Shown in pieces: positions 14,060 through 21,600 of a stretch of DNA of 35,583 bases. Both the position numbers and the translations under genes were made by a program. Numbering within the stretch: position 1 is the stretch's first letter; each line of letters opens with the position of its first letter. This stretch comes from DTU018 sp029550685 (GTDB lineage: Bacteria > Bacillota > Syntrophomonadia > Syntrophomonadales > Syntrophomonadaceae), in contig DAONVO010000014.1 in assembly GCA_035412805.1 (NCBI GenBank), positions 1-35,583 of the forward strand, read 5' to 3'. The notes under the pieces were generated by a model that ran no database searches, was not told where the DNA came from, and saw only the letters and a program-made list of their open reading frames with translations.

Positions 14060-16015
14060 ATGGAATACGAGCATCTTCTGGCACCAGCCTTTATCGGCGA
14101 ACGATGGATCAAGAATCGGGTAGTTATGGCACCTATGGCGACTGGATTTGCAGCCAACAGCGGAGAGGTTACCGATACCCTGGTTGCTTATTATGAAAGG
14201 CGGGCCCGGGGTGGAGTTGGAACTATTATTATAGAAGCTGCCTGTGTAGATGGCACCGTTGGACGGGAAGGGATGCAGCAGATACGTATTGATAGTCCGG
14301 TGTATATAGCTGGATTGTCTCGACTGGCTAAAGCCATTCAAAGCTATGGATGCGCGGCTTTTATTCAATTGTTTCATGCAGGCCGGCAAACTGCTGAACT
14401 GATTACCCAGGGACAAGCTCCGGTGGCTCCCAGTGCTATTCCCTGTCCCATCATGCGCACTATGCCTAGGGAGCTGACTACAACCGAAGTAGAAGAAATC
14501 AGGAATAAATTTATTAACGCAGCTTTTTTAGCCTCTCAGGCTGGTTTCGATGGAGTGGAGATTCATGCTGCTCACGGTTATCTGGTCAATCAATTTCTTT
14601 CTCCTGATACTAACCTGCGTACTGATAAATACGGGGGCAGTCTGGAAAATCGTATGCGGTTTTTACTGGAAATCGTAACTGGAATAAAACAACTGTGCCC
14701 GCAACTGCTGCTGTCAGTTCGTCTCAATCTGGATGACTTTACACCCGGCGGTCTGAAACTGACAGAAAGCCTGCAGATCTGTCAATCCTTGGAACAGGCC
14801 GGCATACATGTGCTGCATGTTTCCTGTGGGACCTATCCTTCGGGTTTGAATAGTATTGAGCCTTCCTCATACCCGGAAGGCTGGAGGATGTACCTGGCTC
14901 AGGAAGCTAAAAAGGTGGTCAGTATTCCGGTGATTGGTGGGGGGATGATACGCCAGCCCGCTTTTGCTGAACAGGTGTTGAAAAATGGCCAGGCTGATTT
15001 TGTGTTTCTGGCTCGTCCGTTACTGGCTGACCCGGATTGGGTGCAAAAAGCTGCTCAAGGGCGGGACCGGGATATCCGTCCCTGCATAGTATGCAACCAG
15101 TGTATTGGTAACAAGTTTAAGGGTTTGTCTTTGCACTGTACAGTCAATCCCCATGTGGGAAAAGAAAAAGAGCCGCCTATCATTTCCTATAGGAAAGGCA
15201 GCCGGCGCAAGGCGGTGGTGATAGGCAGCGGACCAGCGGGTATCCAGGCAGCTCTGACCCTGGATCGATATGGATTAAAGGTAGTTTTATACGAGCAGGA
15301 GAGTAAAATAGGGGGGATGCTTAATCTGGCTTCTATTCCTCCTTATAAATACCGCATTAAGCATTACCGGGATTACTTGCAGCACTGCCTGCAGCAATCC
15401 GGTGTGGAGACTATCCTGGGGCACAAGTATGTTCCTGGTGATCTGTCTATTGACAATCCAGATTATGTGGTGGTAGCCAGCGGTTCCCTTCCCCGTATCC
15501 CTGAGCAATGGAAATATTCAGCTGGCGGAAAAGGATATACGGTTAATGAGTTATTCGAAAGGCCTCAGGTAGTCGAAGGGAAAACTGCAGTAGTAGTGGG
15601 AGGAGGCCTAACTGGCTGTGAAGCCGCTGATTACCTGGCAACTAACGGAAAGCAGGTAATTCTTCTCGAACAGCAGGGTCAGCTGGCTCCCTCAATGGAA
15701 AAGAAAAATCGCCGGGATCTGCTGAACCGGCTGCGAGCTGCCGGAGTTGTAATCAAACTGGATACTAAAGTCACTGATATTGATAATGGTCGTATGCAGC
15801 TGGTTGATTCCCAGGGCATGGTGGAGACTTTTGATACGGATATCATAGTGTTTGCTATGGGGTACAAGCCCAACTGTGGACTCTACGAGCAGTTGCGTCG
15901 TATTCACCCCCGGGTATATATAGCCGGAGATGCCGGACATGTAGGTGACATTCGCACTGCGGTATTACAGGGGCTTAAGGTAGCTCAACAAATCTTGACA
16001 GAGGATGAATTCTAA
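14060..16015 (+). CDS. Old Yellow Enzyme-type 2-enoate / 2,4-dienoyl reductase
   Basis: The protein has 651 residues in the FadH/enoate-reductase layout. The N-terminal FMN barrel has HAGRQ and the substrate-site block HAAHGYLVNQFLSP followed by NLRTDKYGGSLENR. A 4Fe-4S ligand set, C342-x2-C345-x2-C348-x11-C360, follows. The C-terminal FAD/NAD(P) part has VVIGSGPAG and VVVGGGLTG glycine motifs. Such enzymes reduce activated C=C bonds of enoates or dienoyl-CoA in anaerobes. The physiological substrate cannot be read from the sequence. It is tail-to-head with rnhB, whose GTG start follows the stop with no gap, so the gene has been joined to the rnhB operon. Confidence 0.92.
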   Translation: MEYEHLLAPAFIGERWIKNRVVMAPMATGFAANSGEVTDTLVAYYERRARGGVGTIIIEAACVDGTVGREGMQQIRIDSPVYIAGLSRLAKAIQSYGCAAFIQLFHAGRQTAELITQGQAPVAPSAIPCPIMRTMPRELTTTEVEEIRNKFINAAFLASQAGFDGVEIHAAHGYLVNQFLSPDTNLRTDKYGGSLENRMRFLLEIVTGIKQLCPQLLLSVRLNLDDFTPGGLKLTESLQICQSLEQAGIHVLHVSCGTYPSGLNSIEPSSYPEGWRMYLAQEAKKVVSIPVIGGGMIRQPAFAEQVLKNGQADFVFLARPLLADPDWVQKAAQGRDRDIRPCIVCNQCIGNKFKGLSLHCTVNPHVGKEKEPPIISYRKGSRRKAVVIGSGPAGIQAALTLDRYGLKVVLYEQESKIGGMLNLASIPPYKYRIKHYRDYLQHCLQQSGVETILGHKYVPGDLSIDNPDYVVVASGSLPRIPEQWKYSAGGKGYTVNELFERPQVVEGKTAVVVGGGLTGCEAADYLATNGKQVILLEQQGQLAPSMEKKNRRDLLNRLRAAGVVIKLDTKVTDIDNGRMQLVDSQGMVETFDTDIIVFAMGYKPNCGLYEQLRRIHPRVYIAGDAGHVGDIRTAVLQGLKVAQQILTEDEF

Positions 16016-16705
16016 GTGCGCACAAGACAGGCTGGTTTAACTCCGGAGGAATTTCACCGCTTAGAAGGCATGATGAAGTATGAGTACCAGGCAGCATTCA
16101 ATGGATACCAATATATAGCCGGTCTGGATGAGGCCGGACGCGGGCCCCTGGCCGGACCAGTAGTAGCAGGGGCAGTGATCTTGCCGGATACTTTTGCCAT
16201 AGCGGGAATCAATGATTCTAAACAATTAAATCCTACCCTGCGGCGAGAACTGGCTTCTGAAATAAAAAAGCAGGCCATCTCCTGGGCGGTGGTTTCCGTA
16301 TATCCTCCCTATCTGGACAAGATCAATATCTACCAGGCTACCATTCAAGCCATGCAGCTAGCGGTAAAAAATTTATATCCCCAGCCTGATTATCTCCTCA
16401 TTGATGCCCTTAAATTACCCGATATACATATTAAACAGCAATCTATTATCAAGGGAGATACCTTGAGCATATCCATTGCTGCCGCCTCCATCTTGGCTAA
16501 GGTGGAACGGGATAATGCCATGGAAGCTTTCGACCATCTGTATCCGGGCTATGGGTTTGCCCGTCACAAGGGCTATGCTACCAAAGAGCATATACAGATC
16601 CTTTTGGAAAAGGGGCCCTGTCCCATACACCGGGAAAGCTTCGAGCCAGTTAAATCACTGATTAAGGGGGAAACTTATGGAGAACAACCTACTCTCTTTG
16701 AATAG
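16016..16705 (+). CDS. rnhB: Ribonuclease HII
   Basis: The protein has 229 residues. Motif YIAGLDEAGRGPLAGPVVAGAVIL holds the first catalytic Asp-Glu pair; further family blocks are INDSKQL, LLIDAL, IIKGDTLSISIAAASILAKVERD and YGFARHKGY. It removes ribonucleotides and RNA primers from RNA-DNA hybrids. The GTG at 16016 follows the enoate reductase stop directly, and no strong ribosome site is seen, so translation is probably coupled. About 29 bp overlap the next gene. Confidence 0.97.
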   Translation: MRTRQAGLTPEEFHRLEGMMKYEYQAAFNGYQYIAGLDEAGRGPLAGPVVAGAVILPDTFAIAGINDSKQLNPTLRRELASEIKKQAISWAVVSVYPPYLDKINIYQATIQAMQLAVKNLYPQPDYLLIDALKLPDIHIKQQSIIKGDTLSISIAAASILAKVERDNAMEAFDHLYPGYGFARHKGYATKEHIQILLEKGPCPIHRESFEPVKSLIKGETYGEQPTLFE

Positions 16706-18311
16706 GGTGTTTCTTAATATAACTAATCCTGCTGATAGGCGGGGCCTAGTGATTAATAAGGGGGATATCCTGCGCGGTGTGGTTCAGGAAGTTGATACCA
16801 ACGGGTTGGTCCGGGTGTTAATTCAGGGGCGATTGATTGAAGCTATAGCTGAAGCACAGGTGAACAACGGACAAAACCTTAATTTACTGGTGGAGGAAGT
16901 GCGCCCCGGTCGTATTACCTTGAAAGTTCTAACCCCGGAAGCCATAAACCGCTTAGAACAAGCCAACCTGGCCAGTCAGCTTAAGGAACTAGGCTTAATT
17001 CCAAGTGAGGAAAACATCAGATTGGCTCGCACTCTGCTGGAGAACCAGCTGCCTGTTAACCGAGCGACCATGGGTCAGGCGGTGCAACTACTGCAGCATC
17101 TAGGCGGCAGTACTCCGGAGACCACCAGGTTAGCAGCTTTGGTGGTAAGACATAATATCCCGGTCAGTCCCGAGCTGCTGGAAAGACTAATGAGCTTTTT
17201 CAATTCCAAACCAGATCTCGCCAATCTCTATCAACAGCTCAGCCGTATATTAGTACGTGTCCAATCCATGCCGGAACCAGCCCTTAGATTTAGCCCGACA
17301 CCGGTGGGAGGTAGTATAGCTGTTACAACCCAGCCTGATGCCCGAGCTGTTGCAACTCCGCCTGATGTCCGGGCTGCTGGCAGCCTGTCGACGGTTGATC
17401 CCAGCGCTTCAAGCAGAATCCTGTCCAGCCAGGTTTCCGCAGATGTAAGCTTGTTCAAAGGAACAACTACGGCAGGAATAAACCAGCCTGAGAATTCAGC
17501 TTCAGGTACCGCCAATCGTCTGGGACCCGGAGCTTTTACTTCCAACTTCCAGCCAGCAGTGGGAGAGACTGCTAACCAAATCCCTGCCAGTTCTTCCAGC
17601 TTGCCCGCTGCCAATACTGTCGTTATCAGTAAGCTGTGGACTTTAGTGCAGGCGCTTTTGGAGAATATGATGGTGGGAGGAGATGCAACTGCTAAGCCTA
17701 TACAAACCCAGCTTCAGCAATTAATGCTGTCACGGCCTGATCTCCTGCAGGGATTGCTCCTGACGGAATCGGTTTTGGAGACCACCGTGCCGGAAAATCA
17801 TCCGTTACGGGAATTAATGACGATAATAAAAAGCCTGGAATATGAACTGAGCGGGCAGCAGATGGTCAATACATTGAGTCGTTTTGCACCGGATAACAAT
17901 TTTCCAATGTTATACTTAACCTTTCCTTTTCAGATAGACCATAACCAGTATACTATGTGTGAGCTGCGCTTGCACCGGGACCGTCATCCCCAGACAAGTC
18001 AGGAAAAAGATTCCCTACGAATAGCAGTTTCCCTGGATACTCCTCAGATGGGTATCGTGCTGTTTCACGTTGCCTGGAAAAGGGTGGGGATTTTAGACAT
18101 CCAGGCGGTGGTGGAAAAGGAAGCGGTCCGTATATTTTTACAAAACCACTGGTCAGAGCTTAGCACAAGTCTGGAGCAAAGAGGATACCGGGTCAATAAT
18201 CTGGGCATTAAGGTTGCCGGTGTGCGTAACGAAGCGGAACCCCTTCGTCCGGCTTTGCCATCGGCTTCAGTATCTAATATTAGCCCTATAAGTATTGACA
18301 TAACCATTTGA
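16677..18311 (+). CDS. FliK-like protein with hook-length-control C-terminal domain (YlqG-like)
   Basis: The protein has 544 residues. The first ~85 form a beta-rich domain (DILRGVVQEVDTNGLVRVLIQGRLIEA). A long low-complexity linker rich in S, T, P and A (about 200-310) follows. The C-terminal ~150 residues match the FliK/Flg_hook domain (YLTFPFQID, CELRLHRD, LDTPQMGIVLFHV). In Bacillus ylqG holds the same place after rnhB. There are no other flagellar structural genes here. The ATG lies inside the end of rnhB and follows AAGGGGGAAA. Probable partner of the FlhB-like protein encoded next. Confidence 0.8.
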   Translation: MENNLLSLNRVFLNITNPADRRGLVINKGDILRGVVQEVDTNGLVRVLIQGRLIEAIAEAQVNNGQNLNLLVEEVRPGRITLKVLTPEAINRLEQANLASQLKELGLIPSEENIRLARTLLENQLPVNRATMGQAVQLLQHLGGSTPETTRLAALVVRHNIPVSPELLERLMSFFNSKPDLANLYQQLSRILVRVQSMPEPALRFSPTPVGGSIAVTTQPDARAVATPPDVRAAGSLSTVDPSASSRILSSQVSADVSLFKGTTTAGINQPENSASGTANRLGPGAFTSNFQPAVGETANQIPASSSSLPAANTVVISKLWTLVQALLENMMVGGDATAKPIQTQLQQLMLSRPDLLQGLLLTESVLETTVPENHPLRELMTIIKSLEYELSGQQMVNTLSRFAPDNNFPMLYLTFPFQIDHNQYTMCELRLHRDRHPQTSQEKDSLRIAVSLDTPQMGIVLFHVAWKRVGILDIQAVVEKEAVRIFLQNHWSELSTSLEQRGYRVNNLGIKVAGVRNEAEPLRPALPSASVSNISPISIDITI

Positions 18312-18321
18312 GGTGAGCCGT

Positions 18322-18618
18322 ATGAAGCAGGATAAACAGGATAAAACAGATATAGACCGGGCTGTAGCCCTGGGATATGATCCTGAGAGGGATGAGGCTC
18401 CCCGGGTGCTGGCCAAAGGCAGCGGAATTATTGCGGAAAACATTCGCCGACTGGCTCAGGAACATGGCATACCCATACATGAGGACCAACTGCTGACCGA
18501 TTACCTGATGGCTTTGGATCTTTACCAGGAGATTCCTCCCGAGGTCTATCCGGTAGTTGCGGAAATACTCGCTTTCATATATCGTATGAATCAAAAGTTC
18601 AACTCTAATGAGGCATGA
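18322..18618 (+). CDS. Free FlhB C-terminal-domain protein (YlqH-like)
   Basis: The protein has 98 residues and consists of the cytoplasmic export-switch domain of FlhB/EscU: RAVALGYDPERDEAPRVLAKG, ENIRRLAQEHGIPI, then EIPPEVYPVVAEILAFIYRM. The membrane part of FlhB is absent. The NPTH autocleavage site of full FlhB is replaced, so the protein starts where the cleaved FlhB-CC fragment would begin. GAGGTGA lies 5 bp before the ATG; an in-frame GTG at 18313 overlaps this site. The gene sits 10 bp after the FliK-like gene and 3 bp before yraN, clearly one operon. Confidence 0.88.
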   Translation: MKQDKQDKTDIDRAVALGYDPERDEAPRVLAKGSGIIAENIRRLAQEHGIPIHEDQLLTDYLMALDLYQEIPPEVYPVVAEILAFIYRMNQKFNSNEA

Positions 18619-18621
18619 CTT

Positions 18622-18969
18622 ATGCGAAAAAAAGTCGGTAACCAGGGCGAAGAACTGGCGGTTCAGTATTTGCGACAGGAAGGGTATCGCATACTGAACC
18701 GTAATTATTACAGCCGCTATGGTGAAATTGATGTTATTTGTGAGCGCAATGGAGACATCATATTTGTAGAAGTAAAAACCAGAAGAAGTGACCGCTTTGG
18801 CAGCGCTGAGGAATCAGTTACCCCGACCAAGCAGCAGCGCCTCAGAAAAACGGCACTGCACTACCTGCAGCAAAAGAAACAGCCTTTTAAAGAGTTGCAT
18901 TTTGACGTGATCACAGTGCGTTTAGGAGGACCAAAGCCGGTGATCAATCATATCAAAAGTGCATTTTAG
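18622..18969 (+). CDS. yraN: YraN family (UPF0102) nuclease-like protein
   Basis: The protein has 115 residues. It carries the UPF0102 signature of the restriction-endonuclease-like fold: GNQGEELAVQYLRQEGY, YGEIDVIC and FVEVKTRRSDRFG, the E...D...ExK catalytic pattern. Structural nuclease-fold family, cellular role unclear; found in most bacteria near rnhB. It ends the rnhB operon, with 76 bp before folD. Confidence 0.93.
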   Translation: MRKKVGNQGEELAVQYLRQEGYRILNRNYYSRYGEIDVICERNGDIIFVEVKTRRSDRFGSAEESVTPTKQQRLRKTALHYLQQKKQPFKELHFDVITVRLGGPKPVINHIKSAF

Positions 18970-19045
18970 TCAGGTATAAGCTGAACATAGTGCCTGTGTA
19001 CCTGAACCTGCAGTAGCAAGTAAAAGATAGGAGAGGATATTGGCA

Positions 19046-19876
19046 ATGCAGATTTATGGTAAGCATATTAGGGAAACATTAAAACAAAGAATTTATCAAA
19101 CTGCCCGGCAAATCAGCATGAAAATGGCAGTCGTTCAGGTTGGTGATGACCAGCCTTCGCAAGTTTATGTTAATAGTATTCGCCGCTTTGGCGAGGAAGT
19201 TGGAGTGGCGATTGAGGTATATAATCTACCCGCATCTGTACAACAGTCCCAGGTGGAAGAACTGATCCGCCAGCTTAATAATGACCCGGATACAACCGGA
19301 ATAATGATACAAACACCTCTGCCGGATCATTTAAACACCAGTTACCTGGTTAACTCGATTCAGCCCAGCAAAGATGTGGAAGGCATACATAATTACAACC
19401 TGGGCAAGCTGATCAGCCGCGAAGAAGGGGTAAAACCTTCCACCCCCAAGGCGATTGTACGGATGCTCAAAGAGCATGATGTTCTCATTTCTGGTAAGAA
19501 TGTTACTATTGTAGGACGCAGTACCATTGTGGGCAGCCCTTTGGCAGTAATGATGACGGCGGAGGACGGAACCGTTACCTTGTGTCACTCCCGAACTGGA
19601 GATCTGGCCGCGGAAACACGCCGTGCCGACATTCTCATAGTTGCTATAGGGCGCAAGAACTTTATAACTGCCGATATGGTAAAAGAAGGGGCGGTAATTA
19701 TTGACGCCGGTATTAACTTTAATGAGGACGGCAAAATGGTAGGGGATGTTGCTGAAGAAGCTAAAGAAAAAGCCAGTCTAGCCAGTGCCGTACCCGGCGG
19801 GGTAGGAGTAATAACAGTAGCTGAGTTGTTTGATAATCTATGTATTTTAGCTGAATCCAGCTCCAGCCATAATTGA
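19046..19876 (+). CDS. folD: FolD-family methylenetetrahydrofolate dehydrogenase/cyclohydrolase, active-site variant
   Basis: The protein has 276 residues and the complete two-domain FolD fold, including the GRSTIVGSPLA NAD(P) loop and the PGGVG motif. The normal enzyme interconverts methylene-, methenyl- and formyl-tetrahydrofolate. Y41 matches catalytic Tyr50 of E. coli FolD, but the essential Lys54 is replaced by Ile45 (motif YVNSI rather than YVxxK), the Asp121 position is E112 (KDVEG), and the PGGVGP motif reads PGGVGV. By analogy with E. coli, cyclohydrolase activity should be weak or lost. TAGGAGAGG supports the ATG at 19046; a TTG at 19040 is too close. The gene is monocistronic and faces a thioesterase gene. 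Confidence 0.88.
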   Translation: MQIYGKHIRETLKQRIYQTARQISMKMAVVQVGDDQPSQVYVNSIRRFGEEVGVAIEVYNLPASVQQSQVEELIRQLNNDPDTTGIMIQTPLPDHLNTSYLVNSIQPSKDVEGIHNYNLGKLISREEGVKPSTPKAIVRMLKEHDVLISGKNVTIVGRSTIVGSPLAVMMTAEDGTVTLCHSRTGDLAAETRRADILIVAIGRKNFITADMVKEGAVIIDAGINFNEDGKMVGDVAEEAKEKASLASAVPGGVGVITVAELFDNLCILAESSSSHN

Positions 19877-19897
19877 TCTGGTTCATAGATGGTTACT

Positions 19898-19921
19898 TGG
19901 GCTGCGCTGCAGCGCAGCCCA
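19898..19921. repeat. Perfect 24-bp GC-rich palindrome
   Basis: A perfect self-complementary sequence, centred between 19909 and 19910, built from GGGCTGCGC and its complement around TGCA. It sits 21 bp after the folD stop and 9 bp from the end of the convergent thioesterase gene. No T-run flanks it, so it is not a classic terminator; it may stop both transcripts cooperatively or bind a protein. Confidence 0.8.
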
Positions 19922-19930
19922 GCATAAACC

Positions 19931-20422
19931 TTAATATAAGGGAAGCCAGCAAACCTGCGGGTTTGCTTTTCTTTCTGCGACCCGCTTTTTACCTGCTTCA
20001 AACTCAGCCTTTTCTATATCGTTCTGCAGCAAGAGCGGAGGTACTTTCTTAGGCCGCATGTTCTCGTCCAAAGCTACAAAGGTAAAATAGGCGGTCATAC
20101 AGCATTCCTTGGTTCCTTGCAATAGGTCCTCGGCGTAAATGGCCACGGCAATTTCCATGGAGGAATTGGAAACATAGGTAAGGTTGGCACTGCAGGTAGC
20201 TAAATTACCCATGAAAACCGGATGATGAAAGTTGATATTGTCAATTCCGGCAGTTACTACGATAGCTCGGGAATGTTTGGTCGCACAAGCTCCGGCACAG
20301 TTATCCATCATCTTCAATAGTTCACCGCCGTGGGCTGTGCCCGCGGGATTAGTCTGTCCGGGCAGTATAATCTGACTAAGGGTGGTGGCTGATTCAGCAA
20401 TGGTTTTCGGTTCTAATTCCAA
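19931..20422 (-). CDS. Acyl-CoA thioesterase (hotdog fold, YkhA/BACH type)
   Basis: The protein has about 163 residues and is a single hotdog domain with GQTNPAGTAHGGELLKMMDNCAG near the start and GIDNINFHHPVFMGN, the family's catalytic region. YkhA-type enzymes hydrolyse medium- or short-chain acyl-CoA and may relieve CoA sequestration in a beta-oxidising cell. The C-terminal basic helix is normal for the family. The longer reading starts at GTG 20431, which overlaps AAGGAGG; the TTG at 20422 is 8 bp from the site and is preferred. The folD terminator on the other strand lies inside the last codons of this gene. Confidence 0.9.
   Translation of the reverse strand: MELEPKTIAESATTLSQIILPGQTNPAGTAHGGELLKMMDNCAGACATKHSRAIVVTAGIDNINFHHPVFMGNLATCSANLTYVSNSSMEIAVAIYAEDLLQGTKECCMTAYFTFVALDENMRPKKVPPLLLQNDIEKAEFEAGKKRVAERKANPQVCWLPLY
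19948..19974 (+). terminator. folD terminator inside the thioesterase 3' end
   Basis: On the plus strand AGCAAACC (19948-19955) pairs with GGTTTGCT (19960-19967), with a 4-nt loop and the tail TTTCTTTC. It is oriented to end folD transcription and lies within the coding sequence of the oppositely oriented gene. Confidence 0.7.
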
Positions 20423-20543
20423 CCATTTCACCTCCTTTATATCGTATGGTAATTTTATAGCAAAGAGATAAAAAATACAATTAATGCAGGTTAGATTAAG
20501 CGCAGTGTTCTTGGTTGCCGCCGTTCTAAAGGGAGGTTATATT

Positions 20544-21077
20544 TTGCGCAAATCAGGAAGTCACCGATCCATGCAAGCTAATCAGTCCCGCCCTCGCATC
20601 AAAATATCCATAACGCCGTTAGAGGTACTATTAGAGCTTGTCTCACTTATAGGATTAGCAGGTGCCGTCTGGATATTAATTAAGTTCTGGCCGGATCTTC
20701 CGGCGGCTATACCCAAACATTTTGGCCTCACCGGAGAAGTGGATGCCTGGGGTGACCGCAGCTCGCTCTATTTTTTATTAGGGGTTAACCTGTTTATGTA
20801 TGTAATGCTCACCATCGTTAGAAGATTCCCGCATACCTATAATTATCCGGTGAAGATCACTGCAGATAACGCCCAGCGCCAGTATCAGCTGGCTATCTGG
20901 TATATGGCTTTACTAAAAGCCCAGGTGGTTTGGCTGTTCGTCTACCTGCAGTGGCAGATGATACAGGTGGCTCTGGGACACAGCAGTGGTTTAGGTATCT
21001 GGTTTCTTGCCATTGTCTTGGTAGGCCTATTTCTCCCTATCTTAATCTATGTACTGGTTGCCCGGAAAAACCGTTAG
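20544..21077 (+). CDS. DUF1648-domain membrane protein
   Basis: The protein has 177 residues. A basic N-terminus precedes about four hydrophobic segments (from ~27, ~71, ~112 and ~147). The DUF1648 signature is the loop IPKHFGLTGEVDAWGDRSSLYF after the first helix. Such proteins (including SdpI relatives) are membrane proteins of poorly known role; SdpI of Bacillus gives immunity to a toxin. The longer reading from 20484 has no ribosome site; GGGAGG (20531-20536) lies 7 bp before the TTG at 20544. No regulator or toxin gene of the Sdp type is adjacent. Confidence 0.85.
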   Translation: MRKSGSHRSMQANQSRPRIKISITPLEVLLELVSLIGLAGAVWILIKFWPDLPAAIPKHFGLTGEVDAWGDRSSLYFLLGVNLFMYVMLTIVRRFPHTYNYPVKITADNAQRQYQLAIWYMALLKAQVVWLFVYLQWQMIQVALGHSSGLGIWFLAIVLVGLFLPILIYVLVARKNR

Positions 21078-21600
21078 AGGAAAGATACTTGTTCATTGTT
21101 GATTGCCCCTCATACCCGCAGGACTTACAACATATGGGAATGGCAGTATATGATTGTCTTTATGTAGTGGCAGATGTACAAGTGCTCTTGAGCAATGGCA
21201 ATATACAATAGCTATATTGATGAATTTGCTGCCACCTATGAGAAGCTGTGCTTTCGAGCGGGAAATACCGGCAAAATACCCTTCTATTATCCTTCAAATA
21301 CCTGTTTTTCCTATTATTGATAATCAATATGTTTTCAGAGGAGTAATAGTAACCTTAAGGGTCTCGGTTGATAAATAGTAAACATCTCCAGTGGACGTTC
21401 AGGTCAATGATGGCTAGACTAAAATTGTTGGAATTATTCAATCAATTATTTGGTACTATGCATTATTGATGAAGCTTGGACTGGTTTAGTTAAAGCAAAG
21501 GGGAGGCGTGGTAAGAGTACAGATGGCAGGTTGTAACAAAACTTTGTAGCAACGCTATGGTAGTGGTAAGCACTATTTACGTTTTAGGAGGTATTGCACA
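21078..21600. other. 523-bp gene-free region before the TRAP operon
   Basis: No convincing gene. A 41-codon reading frame from ATG 21195 (ending near 21320) has a protein-like composition but no ribosome binding site and no family I recognise. A second frame at 21090-21211 is also unsupported. This could be remnant coding sequence. The 3' part (from ~21380) is A/T-rich and likely holds the TRAP promoter; no clear -35/-10 pair is visible. Confidence 0.5.
21531..21552 (+). promoter_or_regulatory. Candidate operator palindrome upstream of dctP
   Basis: TTGTAACAAA (21531-21540) and TTTGTAGCAA (21543-21552) form an imperfect inverted repeat with a 2-bp centre, 48 bp before the dctP start. Its size fits a dimeric repressor or activator of the transporter operon, but no regulator gene is adjacent. 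Confidence 0.35.

Noticed and set aside
21425..21520. Sigma-54 promoter before the TRAP operon
   Set aside because: GG and GC elements near TTGGTACTATGC are not 10 bp apart, so the -24/-12 spacing fails.
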